Of a DNA stretch of 64,000 nt, positions 16,111 through 24,093 are shown piece after piece. Under the pieces are notes generated by a model, which saw only the letters and a list, made by a program, of their open reading frames with translations, was not told the origin of the DNA and ran no database searches. This DNA is from Propionicicella superfundia DSM 22317 (GTDB lineage Bacteria > Actinomycetota > Actinomycetes > Propionibacteriales > Propionibacteriaceae): contig NZ_KE384020.1 in the NCBI RefSeq assembly GCF_000423465.1, positions 17,409 through 81,408 on the forward strand, read 5' to 3'. Position 1 is the first letter of the stretch. Each line of letters begins with the position of its first letter. A program made the translations under genes and the position numbers.

Positions 16111-17604
16111 ATGAAGACGATCGTCCATTGGATCGACGGTGCGCCCTACGAGGGCAACCCGGTCGGCCGCCACCCGGTGGAGAACCCGGCGACGGGGGAG
16201 GCCGAGGCAGAACTCCTGATGGCCGGCCCCGAGGATCTGGACCATGCCGTCGAGGTCGCCGCTCGCGCTCAGCGGGAATGGGCCAAGGCACCGCTCTCGC
16301 AGCGCACCGAGGTCATGTTCCGGATGCGTCAGCTCGTGCTGGACCACCAGGAGGAACTGGCCGAGCTGATCGTCGCCGAGCACGGCAAGAACTACTCCGA
16401 CGCGATCGGCGAGATCCAGCGGGGCCGGGAGACCCTGGACTTCGCGACGTCCATCAACGCGGCGCTGAAGGGCGAGTTCTCCTACGACGTCTCGCGCGGG
16501 GTGGACGTGCACACGATCCGCCAGCCCATCGGCGTCGTCGCGGGCATCTGCCCGTTCAACTTCCCCGCCATGGTGCCGATGTGGATGCACCCGATCGCGA
16601 TCGCCACCGGCAACGCGTTCATCCTGAAGCCGGCGTCGCCGACGCCGTCGGCGGCCATCCTGACCGGCGAGCTGTACAAGGAGGCGGGCCTGCCCGACGG
16701 CGTCTTCAACGTCGTCTGCGGCGACCGCGAGACCGTGTCGCGCATCCTCACGCATCCCGGGATCGACGCGATCTCGTTCGTGGGGTCCACACCGGTCGCC
16801 CATGTCGTGCAGGACACGGGAACCTCGCACGGCAAGCGGGTGCAGGCCCTCGGCGGGGCGAACAACCACGCGATCGTCCTGCCGGACGCCGATCTCGACT
16901 TCGCGGCCGGGCACATCTCGGCCGCGGCGTTCGGAGCGGCGGGGGAGCGCTGCATGGCCCTGCCGGTCGTCGTCGCCGTCGGGGGGATCGGCTCCGACCT
17001 CGCGCGGCGGGTCAAGGCCCATGCCGAGCGGATCAAGGTCGGTCCCGGCATGCACGAGGGCGTCGAGATGGGCCCGGTCATCACGGGGTCGGCGAAGAAG
17101 CGGATCGTCGGGCTGATCGACGACGCCGAGCAGCGGGGCGCCACGGTGGTGCTCGACGGCCGCGGCCTCGTGGTCCCCGGGCACGAGGGCGGGCACTTCC
17201 TCGGCCCGACGGTGCTCGACGACGTTCCGCTCGAGGCGCCGGTGTACCACGAGGAGGTCTTCGGCCCCGTCCTCACGATCGTCCACGCCGACACCTATGA
17301 CGAGGCGCTGCGACTGGTGAACGGGCAGCCGTTCGGCAACGGTGCGGCGATCTTCACCAACGACGGCGGCATGGCTCGCCGCTTCCAGTTGGACGTCGAG
17401 GCGGGGATGGTCGGCGTCAACGTCCCGATCCCGACGCCGGTCGCCTACTACTCCTTCGGCGGCTGGAAGGAGTCGCTGCTCGGCGACACGCACATCCACG
17501 GTCCCGAGGGCGTGCGCTTCTACACGCGCGCCAAGGCCATCACGTCGCGCTGGCCCTCGGAACGGACCTACACCGCGACAATGTCCTTCCAGCGGGAGGA
17601 CTGA
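16111..17604 (+). CDS. iolA: CoA-acylating (methyl)malonate-semialdehyde dehydrogenase
   Basis: A 497-residue aldehyde dehydrogenase that turns malonate semialdehyde into acetyl-CoA and CO2, the last inositol step; the same enzyme (MmsA) handles methylmalonate semialdehyde from valine, giving propionyl-CoA. Seen are the family motif GICPFNFPAMVPMWM, the catalytic Cys281 in GERCMAL, and EEVFGPVL. MmsA-type enzymes differ from ordinary aldehyde dehydrogenases in lacking the general-base Glu in the ELGG motif, and here that place reads ALGGANNH, consistent. It has its own promoter with the cluster dyad and an AAGGAG ribosome site, and the TSUP gene follows. Confidence 0.94.
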   Translation: MKTIVHWIDGAPYEGNPVGRHPVENPATGEAEAELLMAGPEDLDHAVEVAARAQREWAKAPLSQRTEVMFRMRQLVLDHQEELAELIVAEHGKNYSDAIGEIQRGRETLDFATSINAALKGEFSYDVSRGVDVHTIRQPIGVVAGICPFNFPAMVPMWMHPIAIATGNAFILKPASPTPSAAILTGELYKEAGLPDGVFNVVCGDRETVSRILTHPGIDAISFVGSTPVAHVVQDTGTSHGKRVQALGGANNHAIVLPDADLDFAAGHISAAAFGAAGERCMALPVVVAVGGIGSDLARRVKAHAERIKVGPGMHEGVEMGPVITGSAKKRIVGLIDDAEQRGATVVLDGRGLVVPGHEGGHFLGPTVLDDVPLEAPVYHEEVFGPVLTIVHADTYDEALRLVNGQPFGNGAAIFTNDGGMARRFQLDVEAGMVGVNVPIPTPVAYYSFGGWKESLLGDTHIHGPEGVRFYTRAKAITSRWPSERTYTATMSFQRED

Positions 17605-17610
17605 CGCCGC

Positions 17611-17650
17611 CGCCCGGGCCCGGTGGACAGCCGTCCCCGGGCCCCGGGCG
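17611..17650 (+). other. GC-rich stem-loop between mmsA and the TSUP gene
   Basis: CGCCCGGGCCCGG at 17611-17623 can pair with CCGGGCCCCGGGCG at 17637-17650 with one bulged base. There is no T-run after it. It may lower read-through from mmsA into the downstream permease gene or protect the mmsA mRNA end. Confidence 0.45.
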
Positions 17651-17671
17651 CAGGGCCGGGAGGAGAGACTC

Positions 17672-18517
17672 GTGATCTGGGCGGTGACCGCGCTTGTCGC
17701 GGTCCTGATCGCCCTGGACAAGGCGTTGCTTCCCGGGTCGGCGATTCTCGGCGTGGCTCTGCTCGCCGGTGTCGTCCCTGCGAAGGAGGCGACCGGGACG
17801 ACCCTTGCGCTCATTCTCGTGGCGGACCTGGCCGCCATCTGGGCCTACCGACGCGACGTCGAGTGGCGCACCCTGCTCCGCCTGCTGCCGAACGTCGCCG
17901 CAGGTGTCGCGGTGGGCGCGGGGTTCCTGTTCGTGGCGGACGACGCACTGGTCGGCCGGACGATCGGGGCGATCCTGCTGGTCTTCCTCGCGATCAACGC
18001 CGTCGCGACGGTCCGCCGGCGACGCCGGGGCCGGCGCCCGGCAGGCGGTCTCGGCCCGGTCGCGGGCGAGCCGGCATCCACCGGGGAGACCACGGACGGC
18101 GTCACGGCCGAGGAGGGACCGGCCGAGGCGGGACCGGCGGAGGTCGCGGCCCGGCGCGGCACCCGGGCGAAGCGGATCGTGTTCGGTGCGCTGGCCGGCT
18201 TCACGACGATGGTCGCGAACGCGGGCGGGCCGGTCACGTCCATGTACTTCATGACGGAGGGCTTTCCCGTCCTGCGCTTTCTCGCGACGACGGCGTGGTT
18301 CTACCTGATCGTCAATCTCGTGAAGCTGCCCTTCTCGATCGGGCTCGGCATGATCGGGACGCAGACGCTGCCCGTGATCGCGGCCATGGCTCCCGTCATC
18401 GTCGGCACCGTCCTCCTCGCCCGGCGCCTCGCCCGCCGCATCGACCGCCGCGTCTTCAACGCGCTCGTCCTGGCCCTGACCGTCGTGACGGCGGTGCGGC
18501 TGCTCGTTGCCGGATAA
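17672..18517 (+). CDS. TSUP (TauE/SafE) family membrane permease
   Basis: A 281-residue inner-membrane protein with about eight hydrophobic spans and a hydrophilic Gly/Ala/Glu-rich loop near 125-165. N-terminal hydrophobic repeats and FTTMVANAGGPVTSMYFM near 190 fit the TauE/SafE family, which moves anions such as sulfite, sulfonates or carboxylates. It lies 67 bases after mmsA under the same promoter, so an organic acid intermediate or product of inositol breakdown is a possible substrate; that is inference. The GTG at 17672 follows AGGAGAG. The window's inositol genes otherwise include no importer. Confidence 0.75.
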   Translation: MIWAVTALVAVLIALDKALLPGSAILGVALLAGVVPAKEATGTTLALILVADLAAIWAYRRDVEWRTLLRLLPNVAAGVAVGAGFLFVADDALVGRTIGAILLVFLAINAVATVRRRRRGRRPAGGLGPVAGEPASTGETTDGVTAEEGPAEAGPAEVAARRGTRAKRIVFGALAGFTTMVANAGGPVTSMYFMTEGFPVLRFLATTAWFYLIVNLVKLPFSIGLGMIGTQTLPVIAAMAPVIVGTVLLARRLARRIDRRVFNALVLALTVVTAVRLLVAG

Positions 18518-18561
18518 ATGTTCGAACAAACACTGACGGAGCGCGTGTTTGTCTGTAGTGT
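18517..18561 (+). promoter_or_regulatory. Promoter and dyad of the alcohol dehydrogenase gene
   Basis: AATGT-TCGA-ACAAA at 18517-18530 matches the cluster operator and contains the palindrome TGTTCGAACA. Two bases on is CTGACG (18533-18538) then 17 bases and TAGTGT (18556-18561), a plausible -35/-10 pair. ACAAACAC at 18526-18533 and GTGTTTGT at 18545-18552 add an 8-bp inverted repeat. Confidence 0.6.
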
Positions 18562-18615
18562 CCTGGGTGAGCGACGGAGCTCCCGAGGCTCTCCCGATGC
18601 GGACGAAGGATCGCC

Positions 18616-19749
18616 ATGACCCAATCGATTCCCCGGACCATGCGCGCCGCGGTTCTCCGCGAGACCGGCGCCGGCCTGCAGATCGAGGAGCTTCGCACTC
18701 CTCGGCCGCGTGCGGGCGAGGTGCTGCTGAAGGTCAGCGCGTGCGGCCTGTGCCATTCCGACCTGCACGTCCTCGGCGGCGCGATCGCCTTCCCGCTCCC
18801 GTGCGTGCTCGGTCACGAGGTCGCCGGCGAGATCGTGGCGATGGGGCCGGCCAACGAGCACTCCGGGCTCGCCGTCGGGCAGCGCGTCGCCGGGGCGTTC
18901 CTGATGCCCTGCGGCCAATGCCCTGCGTGCGCCGCCGGACGGGACGACCTCTGCGGCCCGTTCTTCGATCTCAACCGGCTCAAGGGCCAGTTGTACGACG
19001 GCAGCACACGGCTGGCCGACCTCAGCGGTGCCCCGGTCGCGATGTACTCGATGGGCGGGCTCGCCGAGTACTGCGTCGTGCCCTCCACGGCCGCGACCCC
19101 GGTGCCCGAGTCGATCGACCCCGTCGCCGGAGCCATCCTCGGGTGCGCCGCCATGACCGCCTACGGCGCGGTCCGCCGCGGGGCCGATCTGCGACACGGC
19201 GAGACGGTGGCCGTGGTGGCCACAGGAGGCGTCGGCTCCAACATCATCCAGATCGCACGCGCATTCGGAGCGCGTCAGGTGATCGCCATCGACGTCGCCG
19301 ACGACAAGCTCGCCGCGGCGCGCGAGCTCGGCGCGACCGACGTCGTCAACTCGGCGACCGCGGACGTGCGGGAGGCCGTCCTCGCGCTGACCGGCGGGCG
19401 GGGCGTCGACGTGGCCTTCGAGGCGCTCGGCCGGCCGCAGACGTGGACGTCGGCGCTGGAGGCCCTGCGGGACGGCGGGCGCATGATCCCGATCGGCCTG
19501 GGCGCGGGGGTGCAGGCGGCGGCCGTCGAGATCAACCGCACGGTACGCCGGTCGCAGTCGATCATCGGCTCGTACGGCGCACGGACGCGTCAGGACCTGC
19601 CGGAGGTGGTGCGCATGGCCGCCGAGGGATCGATCCGGTACGCGGACATCGTGACGCGCCGGCTCCCGCTGGAACAGGTGGCCGCGGGATACGCGCTGCT
19701 GCGCAACGGCGAGATCCAGGGCCGGGCCGTGGTCGATCTCTCCCTGTAG
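18616..19749 (+). CDS. Zinc-dependent alcohol dehydrogenase (MDR family)
   Basis: A 377-residue medium-chain dehydrogenase. The catalytic zinc motif is GLCHSDLHVLGG with GHEVAGEI; structural zinc cysteines are in MPCGQCPACAAGRDDLC. The cofactor motif is VATGGVGSNIIQIA. It oxidises an alcohol or polyol with NAD(P); the substrate is not evident. The operator upstream is the same dyad as at iolC, mmsA and the transaldolase, so the gene appears to be part of the inositol regulon even though it lies after the TSUP gene with its own promoter. GAAGGA precedes the ATG. Confidence 0.85.
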   Translation: MTQSIPRTMRAAVLRETGAGLQIEELRTPRPRAGEVLLKVSACGLCHSDLHVLGGAIAFPLPCVLGHEVAGEIVAMGPANEHSGLAVGQRVAGAFLMPCGQCPACAAGRDDLCGPFFDLNRLKGQLYDGSTRLADLSGAPVAMYSMGGLAEYCVVPSTAATPVPESIDPVAGAILGCAAMTAYGAVRRGADLRHGETVAVVATGGVGSNIIQIARAFGARQVIAIDVADDKLAAARELGATDVVNSATADVREAVLALTGGRGVDVAFEALGRPQTWTSALEALRDGGRMIPIGLGAGVQAAAVEINRTVRRSQSIIGSYGARTRQDLPEVVRMAAEGSIRYADIVTRRLPLEQVAAGYALLRNGEIQGRAVVDLSL

Positions 19750-19929
19750 GAGGCCGTGGGTCGGAGCACGTCGGGGCGGGAGCCTCGAACGCGCCGGGGT
19801 CGCCGCTCCCGTCGTGTCCGCGGACGAGCCCGCCTCGGCCGCCGCCTGTGGACCGCTGCGAGGCGCCCGGCCACGCTGTGCGAGAGTGGGGCGGATGTCC
19901 CGTGTCCGGCAGGGAGGAGAGGCCACCGC

Positions 19930-21108
19930 ATGACCTGGAGGATGGCTCACCGAGCCGACCGGCTGGACCCGTCCACGATCCGCGAGGTGCTCAAGCTCAC
20001 CGAACGCCCGGGGATCATCTCCCTCGCCGGCGGCCTGCCCGCCGCCGACACCTTCCCGGTGGAGATCGTCGCCGAGGCGACATCGGCCGTCCTGCGCGCG
20101 TCGGGCCGGCAGGCACTCCAGTACGCGACCAGCGAGGGCTTCCCTCCGCTGCGCGAGTGGGTGGCCGACCGCGTGAGCCGGAAGGGGATCGCGGCCGGTC
20201 CCGACGACGTGCTCATCACGACGGGCTCGCAGCAGGCCCTTGACCTGATCGCGAAGGTCCTCGTCGAGCCGGGCGCGCCCGTGGCCGTCGAATCGCCGAC
20301 CTACCTGGGAGCACTGCAGGCGTTCAGTCCCTACGAGCCCTCCTTCGCCGAGGTGGCCTGCGACGAGGGAGGACCGGTTCCCGGCGCCCTGCAGGATGTC
20401 GGCGACGCCCGGTTGCTGTACCTCCTGCCCACCTACCAGAACCCGACCGGGCGATGTCTGTCGGCGCAGCGGCGGCAGCAGGTCGCGGCGGACCTGGGCG
20501 AGGCGGGCGTCCCGCTGGTCGAGGACGACCCGTACGGCGATCTCTGGTACGACGTCGAGCCGGCGCCGCCCGTGTCGGCCCTGATGCCGGGCCGCTCGGT
20601 CTACGTGGGCTCGTTCTCGAAGATCCTCGCCCCGGGCCTGCGCCTGGGCTATCTCGTCGCACCCCCCGACCTGTACCCCAAGCTGTTGCAGGCCAAGCAG
20701 GCTGCCGACCTGCACACGTCCGGCTTCACGCAGCGCATCGTCCACGAGGTCGTCAAGGACGGCTTCCTCGATGCCCACGTGCCGACGATCCGGGCCGACT
20801 ACACGCGACACCGCGACGCGATGGCGGAGGCGCTCACCCGCCACCTGCCACCGGGGTGCCGCTGGTCCGTCCCGGCCGGAGGCATGTTCTTCTGGGTCGA
20901 GCTTCCGCCCGGAGCGGACGCGGCGGCACTGTTGCCCGCTGCCGTGGCGGCCGGTGTCGCGTTCGTCCCCGGATCGCCGTTCTTCGCCGGCGGCGGACAC
21001 GAGAACACGCTGCGGCTGAGCTTCGTGACGGTGCCGCCCGACGTGATCGACGCCGGCGTCGCCCTCCTCGGCGGCGTCATCGACGGCGCGCTGCAGCCCA
21101 CCCGCTGA
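19930..21108 (+). CDS. PLP-dependent aminotransferase, class I (2-aminoadipate/MocR-type fold)
   Basis: A 392-residue fold-type I aminotransferase without an attached DNA-binding domain. ISLAGGLPAADTFP near the N-terminus is typical of the 2-aminoadipate/kynurenine aminotransferase group; TYQNPTG holds the PLP-contacting Asn, DDPYGDL the Asp, and Lys231 in GSFSKILAPG forms the Schiff base. The ATG at 19930 is preferred, with GGGAGGAGAG 9 bases upstream. A PhzF-like gene follows by 40 bases and is probably co-transcribed. Specific substrate is unknown. Confidence 0.85.
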   Translation: MTWRMAHRADRLDPSTIREVLKLTERPGIISLAGGLPAADTFPVEIVAEATSAVLRASGRQALQYATSEGFPPLREWVADRVSRKGIAAGPDDVLITTGSQQALDLIAKVLVEPGAPVAVESPTYLGALQAFSPYEPSFAEVACDEGGPVPGALQDVGDARLLYLLPTYQNPTGRCLSAQRRQQVAADLGEAGVPLVEDDPYGDLWYDVEPAPPVSALMPGRSVYVGSFSKILAPGLRLGYLVAPPDLYPKLLQAKQAADLHTSGFTQRIVHEVVKDGFLDAHVPTIRADYTRHRDAMAEALTRHLPPGCRWSVPAGGMFFWVELPPGADAAALLPAAVAAGVAFVPGSPFFAGGGHENTLRLSFVTVPPDVIDAGVALLGGVIDGALQPTR

Positions 21109-21148
21109 CCTGCGCCCGGCGCTCCAGCCCATCGGACCAGGAGGAGAC

Positions 21149-21988
21149 ATGCCCCATCGATTCCACGAGGTGGACGTGTTCACGGCCGTCGCGCTGCGCG
21201 GCAACCCGCTCGCCGTCGTCCACGCCGCGGAGGACGTCCCCGAGTCCGCGATGGCCGACTTCGCCCGCTGGACGAACTTCTCCGAGACCACGTTCCTCCT
21301 CCCGCCGGTCGACCCGGCCGCGGACTACCGGGTGCGGATCTTCACCCCCGGCGGGGAGCTGCCGTTCGCGGGCCATCCCACCCTCGGCTCCTGCTGGGCG
21401 TGGCTCGAGGCCGGGGGACGTCCACAGGCCGACGACGTCGTGGTGCAGGAGTGCGGCGTCGGGCTGGTCCCCGTGCGCCGCGACGGTCAGCGGCTCGCGT
21501 TCGCCGCGCCGCCGTTGCGCCGCTCGGGTCCGGTGGCGGCCGATATCCTCGCGCGCATCGTCGGTGCCCTCGGCATCGCGCCCGAGGACGTCCGCGGTCA
21601 TGCCTGGGTCGACAACGGCCCGGGGTGGTGCGCGGTGATGCTCCCCACGGCGGAGGCGGTGCTCGCTCTCCGGCCCGATGCCGCCGCGCTCGGCGGGCTC
21701 GCCCTCGGCGTGGTGGGGCCGCAGCCGGATGGTCACCCCACGGCGTTCGAGGTCCGCGCGTTCGTATCCACCCTCGGTGTCGCGGAGGATCCCGTCACCG
21801 GCAGCCTCAATGCGGGCCTCGCCCAGTGGCTCATCGGCGAAGGGATCGCTCCGGCGCGGTACGTGGTCTCGCAGGGCGCCGCACTCGGCCGGGACGGACG
21901 CGTCCACGTCGAGCGGGTGGGCGACGACATCTGGATCGGTGGCGACGTCACTCCGATCGTCGCCGGTGCGGTGTCGCTGGGGGTGTAG
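21149..21988 (+). CDS. PhzF-family isomerase-like protein
   Basis: A 279-residue protein with the diaminopimelate-epimerase-like fold of PhzF. The catalytic Glu lies in NFSETTF near residue 46; GELPFAGHPTLGS and AEDPVTGSLNAGL are the two matching half-barrel motifs of the family. Function in most bacteria is unassigned: no other phenazine genes are present, so it is not a phenazine enzyme here. CAGGAGGAGAC lies 7 bases before the ATG. Pairing with the preceding aminotransferase suggests amino-acid or amino-sugar chemistry. Confidence 0.88.
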   Translation: MPHRFHEVDVFTAVALRGNPLAVVHAAEDVPESAMADFARWTNFSETTFLLPPVDPAADYRVRIFTPGGELPFAGHPTLGSCWAWLEAGGRPQADDVVVQECGVGLVPVRRDGQRLAFAAPPLRRSGPVAADILARIVGALGIAPEDVRGHAWVDNGPGWCAVMLPTAEAVLALRPDAAALGGLALGVVGPQPDGHPTAFEVRAFVSTLGVAEDPVTGSLNAGLAQWLIGEGIAPARYVVSQGAALGRDGRVHVERVGDDIWIGGDVTPIVAGAVSLGV

Positions 21989-21994
21989 CGCCAG

Positions 21995-22402
21995 TCACTC
22001 GGGGGTGGTCCGGAAGCGCACCGACCCCACGGGTTCGCCGTCGCACTCGGCCCGCCACTCGTAGCCGCTTCCGGGCGACAGCCGCAGCGGTGAGAAGTTG
22101 AAGGCGAGCGGGATGCTCACCGTGTACCCCGGGACGATCCCCGCGGGCCGGCCGACCTCCAGGTCGGCGCGCAGCAGGATCGGCGTGTCCGTCCCGGGCT
22201 GAACGACGGCGCCGCCGTCCTCGTCGACCAGTTGCAGCACGAGGGACCTGGTGGTGTTCATCTCGTCCCACGGGACGTGCACCAGGAGCGCCAGAGCGGT
22301 CGGCGGACCGTTGGCGGGGAGTTGATCCCAGCCGCCGCCGTTGATGTACAGCTTTCCGTCGGCGACGACCGCGTGGTCGCAGAGCATGAGCATGACGTCC
22401 AC
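21995..22402 (-). CDS. Hypothetical DUF6941-like protein
   Basis: A 135-residue soluble protein with a beta-rich pattern. MLMLCDHAVVADGKLYINGGGWD at the N-terminus resembles the DUF6941 family often seen in actinobacteria; no catalytic motif can be seen. The start GTG at 22402 lies 5 bases after AGGAGG; ATG codons three and five codons on are alternatives. It is convergent with the PhzF gene, 6 bases apart, and lies downstream of lutR on the same strand. Role unknown. Confidence 0.65.
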   Translation of the reverse strand: MDVMLMLCDHAVVADGKLYINGGGWDQLPANGPPTALALLVHVPWDEMNTTRSLVLQLVDEDGGAVVQPGTDTPILLRADLEVGRPAGIVPGYTVSIPLAFNFSPLRLSPGSGYEWRAECDGEPVGSVRFRTTPE

Positions 22403-22460
22403 CGGTGCCTCCTGTTCGTCTCCCGCCACTATCCCACGCCGGGGCACCGCGACCGGTCGG

Positions 22461-23174
22461 TCAGCGTCGGTGGGACGCGGCGAGAACCGTGTACGAGGTG
22501 CGGATGTGCGCATTCATCTCGGTCACGGCGCGGTCGGCGTCCCCGGCCGCGATGGCGTCCAGGATCGCGGTGTGCTCGGCGATGAGCCGGGTGCGGAATC
22601 CCGGCCAGTCGTCCATCCTCACCTGCGCGTCGCGGATCGGTGTCGCGAGCGCGCGGCGAATGGCCACCGTGAGGTCTCCGATGAGGTCGCTCTGGCCGCA
22701 CCGCGCGATGGCGACGTGGAACTCGGTGTCGATCACCGTGAAGGCGTCGACGGACGCTGCGGCGGCCATGGCTGCGACGAGCTCCCGCAGAGGGGCGATC
22801 CGCTCGGGCGTCGCGGCCCGGGCCGCCGCTGCCGCGGAGGCGCGCTCCAGGGCGATGCGGGTCTCCGTGAGCTCGGAGAACTCTGCCCCGGTCACGGCGA
22901 GATGGAGCCGCAGGATGTGCGCGAGAGCGTCGCGTCGCGACGGGGTGATGTGCGTTCCGCCCCCGCGCCCCGTGGTCGCGGTGATGAGCCCCTGCGCCTG
23001 CAGCACGCGCATCGCCTCGCGCACGGCGGCCCGGCTGACGCCGAGCTGCGCGGCCAGGTCGCGCTCCGGAGGCAGTCGGTCGCCGGCCCGGTAGGTCGCG
23101 TCGAGAATGCCCGCCTCGATGTGCTGCAGGACGACCTCGTACGCCTTCGCGCCGTCTCGTCCGGTCGTGTTCAT
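22461..23174 (-). CDS. lutR: FadR/LldR-type GntR regulator of lactate oxidation genes
   Basis: A 237-residue regulator with an N-terminal winged helix (GDRLPPERDLAAQLGVSRAAVREAMRVL) and a C-terminal all-helical FCD domain (residues about 90-225; EFHVAIA supplies a metal His). It is divergent from lutABC. The palindrome AATGGTC-T-GACCATT between them is a FadR/LldR-type site TGGTnnnACCA, so this protein most likely represses lutABC until lactate or a related hydroxy acid binds. Naming as lutR rests on the neighbourhood. Confidence 0.85.
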   Translation of the reverse strand: MNTTGRDGAKAYEVVLQHIEAGILDATYRAGDRLPPERDLAAQLGVSRAAVREAMRVLQAQGLITATTGRGGGTHITPSRRDALAHILRLHLAVTGAEFSELTETRIALERASAAAAARAATPERIAPLRELVAAMAAAASVDAFTVIDTEFHVAIARCGQSDLIGDLTVAIRRALATPIRDAQVRMDDWPGFRTRLIAEHTAILDAIAAGDADRAVTEMNAHIRTSYTVLAASHRR

Positions 23175-23219
23175 CGACGTGTTCTCACCCCTGTCGACAC
23201 AGCCAATCCTCGCAATCGC

Positions 23220-23269
23220 TTGACGTTATCGCACAGGACGCATACGGTTCCACCAATGGTCTGACCATT
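23220..23269 (+). promoter_or_regulatory. lutA promoter and LutR operator
   Basis: TTGACG at 23220-23225 and TACGGT at 23243-23248 are 17 bases apart. The operator AATGGTC-T-GACCATT at 23255-23269 is a 7-bp perfect dyad centred about where transcription should start, which is the classic layout for repression. Confidence 0.75.
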
Positions 23270-23331
23270 AAATCCCTCCGCGGTGGCTCCGCCGGAGGTC
23301 CGATGGTCCATCCCAACGAAGGGAGTCCGCC

Positions 23332-24093
23332 GTGGTCGTACCGCCCGATGGCCTGCGGGTCGCGCTGTTCGCCACTTGTGTCAACGACGTCATGTTCCCG
23401 GACACGCCGAGGGCCGTCGTCTCCGTCCTGGAACGTCTCGGCTGCACCGTCGAGTTCCCGATGGAGCAGACGTGCTGCGGTCAGATGTTCACCAACACCG
23501 GCTATTTCGACGCGGCTGTCGGCTCGGTCCGCGCCTATGTGAAGGCGTTCGCCGAGTACGACTACATCGTCGCGCCGTCGGGGTCGTGCACCGGTGCCGT
23601 CCGGCACCAGCATCCGATGCTCGCCCGGCATGCCGGCGACACGGCCCTCATCGCGGCCGCCGACGAGATCGTCACGAAGTCCTACGACTTCTCCGAGTTC
23701 CTCGTCGACGTGCTCGGCGTCACCGATGTCGGCAGCTACTTTCCTCACCGGGTCACCTACCATCCGACCTGCCACTCGGTGCGGGTCGCCAAGGTGGGAG
23801 ACCGGCCGTATCGGCTGCTGTCGCAGGTCAAGGGCATCGATCTGATCCCCCTGGAGGACTCCGCGCAGTGCTGCGGCTTCGGCGGGACGTTCTCGGTCAA
23901 GAACCCCGATGTCTCGGTCGCGATGGGTGCCGACAAGGCCCGCCACGTCGCCGACACCGGTGCGGAGTACCTCATCACCGGCGACAACGCGTGTCTCATG
24001 CATATCGGAGGACTGCTGCACCGGCAGAAGTCCGGCGTGAAGCCGATCCACCTCGCCGAGGTCCTGGCACACACGGAAGGAGGGGCACGATGA
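23332..24093 (+). CDS. lutA: L-lactate oxidation complex subunit LutA
   Basis: A 253-residue protein with two CCG domains: TCCGQM with following SGSCTG, and a second at CHSVR and QCCGFGG. These cysteine motifs bind Fe-S clusters in heterodisulfide-reductase-like proteins. LutABC together oxidise L-lactate to pyruvate independently of LldD. The GTG start at 23332 follows AAGGGAG. The stop overlaps the lutB ATG (ATGA). It is the first gene of the operon controlled by the dyad at 23255. Confidence 0.92.
   Translation: MVVPPDGLRVALFATCVNDVMFPDTPRAVVSVLERLGCTVEFPMEQTCCGQMFTNTGYFDAAVGSVRAYVKAFAEYDYIVAPSGSCTGAVRHQHPMLARHAGDTALIAAADEIVTKSYDFSEFLVDVLGVTDVGSYFPHRVTYHPTCHSVRVAKVGDRPYRLLSQVKGIDLIPLEDSAQCCGFGGTFSVKNPDVSVAMGADKARHVADTGAEYLITGDNACLMHIGGLLHRQKSGVKPIHLAEVLAHTEGGAR

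Noticed and set aside
8958-17604. Sulfoquinovose (sulfo-transaldolase) pathway suggested by transaldolase, TSUP permease and aldehyde dehydrogenase
   Set aside because: IolB, C, D, E and G are all present and no sulfoquinovosidase or sulfo-sugar isomerase is seen; the genes fit inositol catabolism.
18301-21291. A 996-codon minus-strand frame across the TSUP, alcohol dehydrogenase and aminotransferase genes
   Set aside because: It crosses three real genes and two promoters and has no protein-like features.
19930-21988. Phenazine biosynthesis
   Set aside because: Only a PhzF-fold protein is present; none of phzB-E or G occurs nearby.
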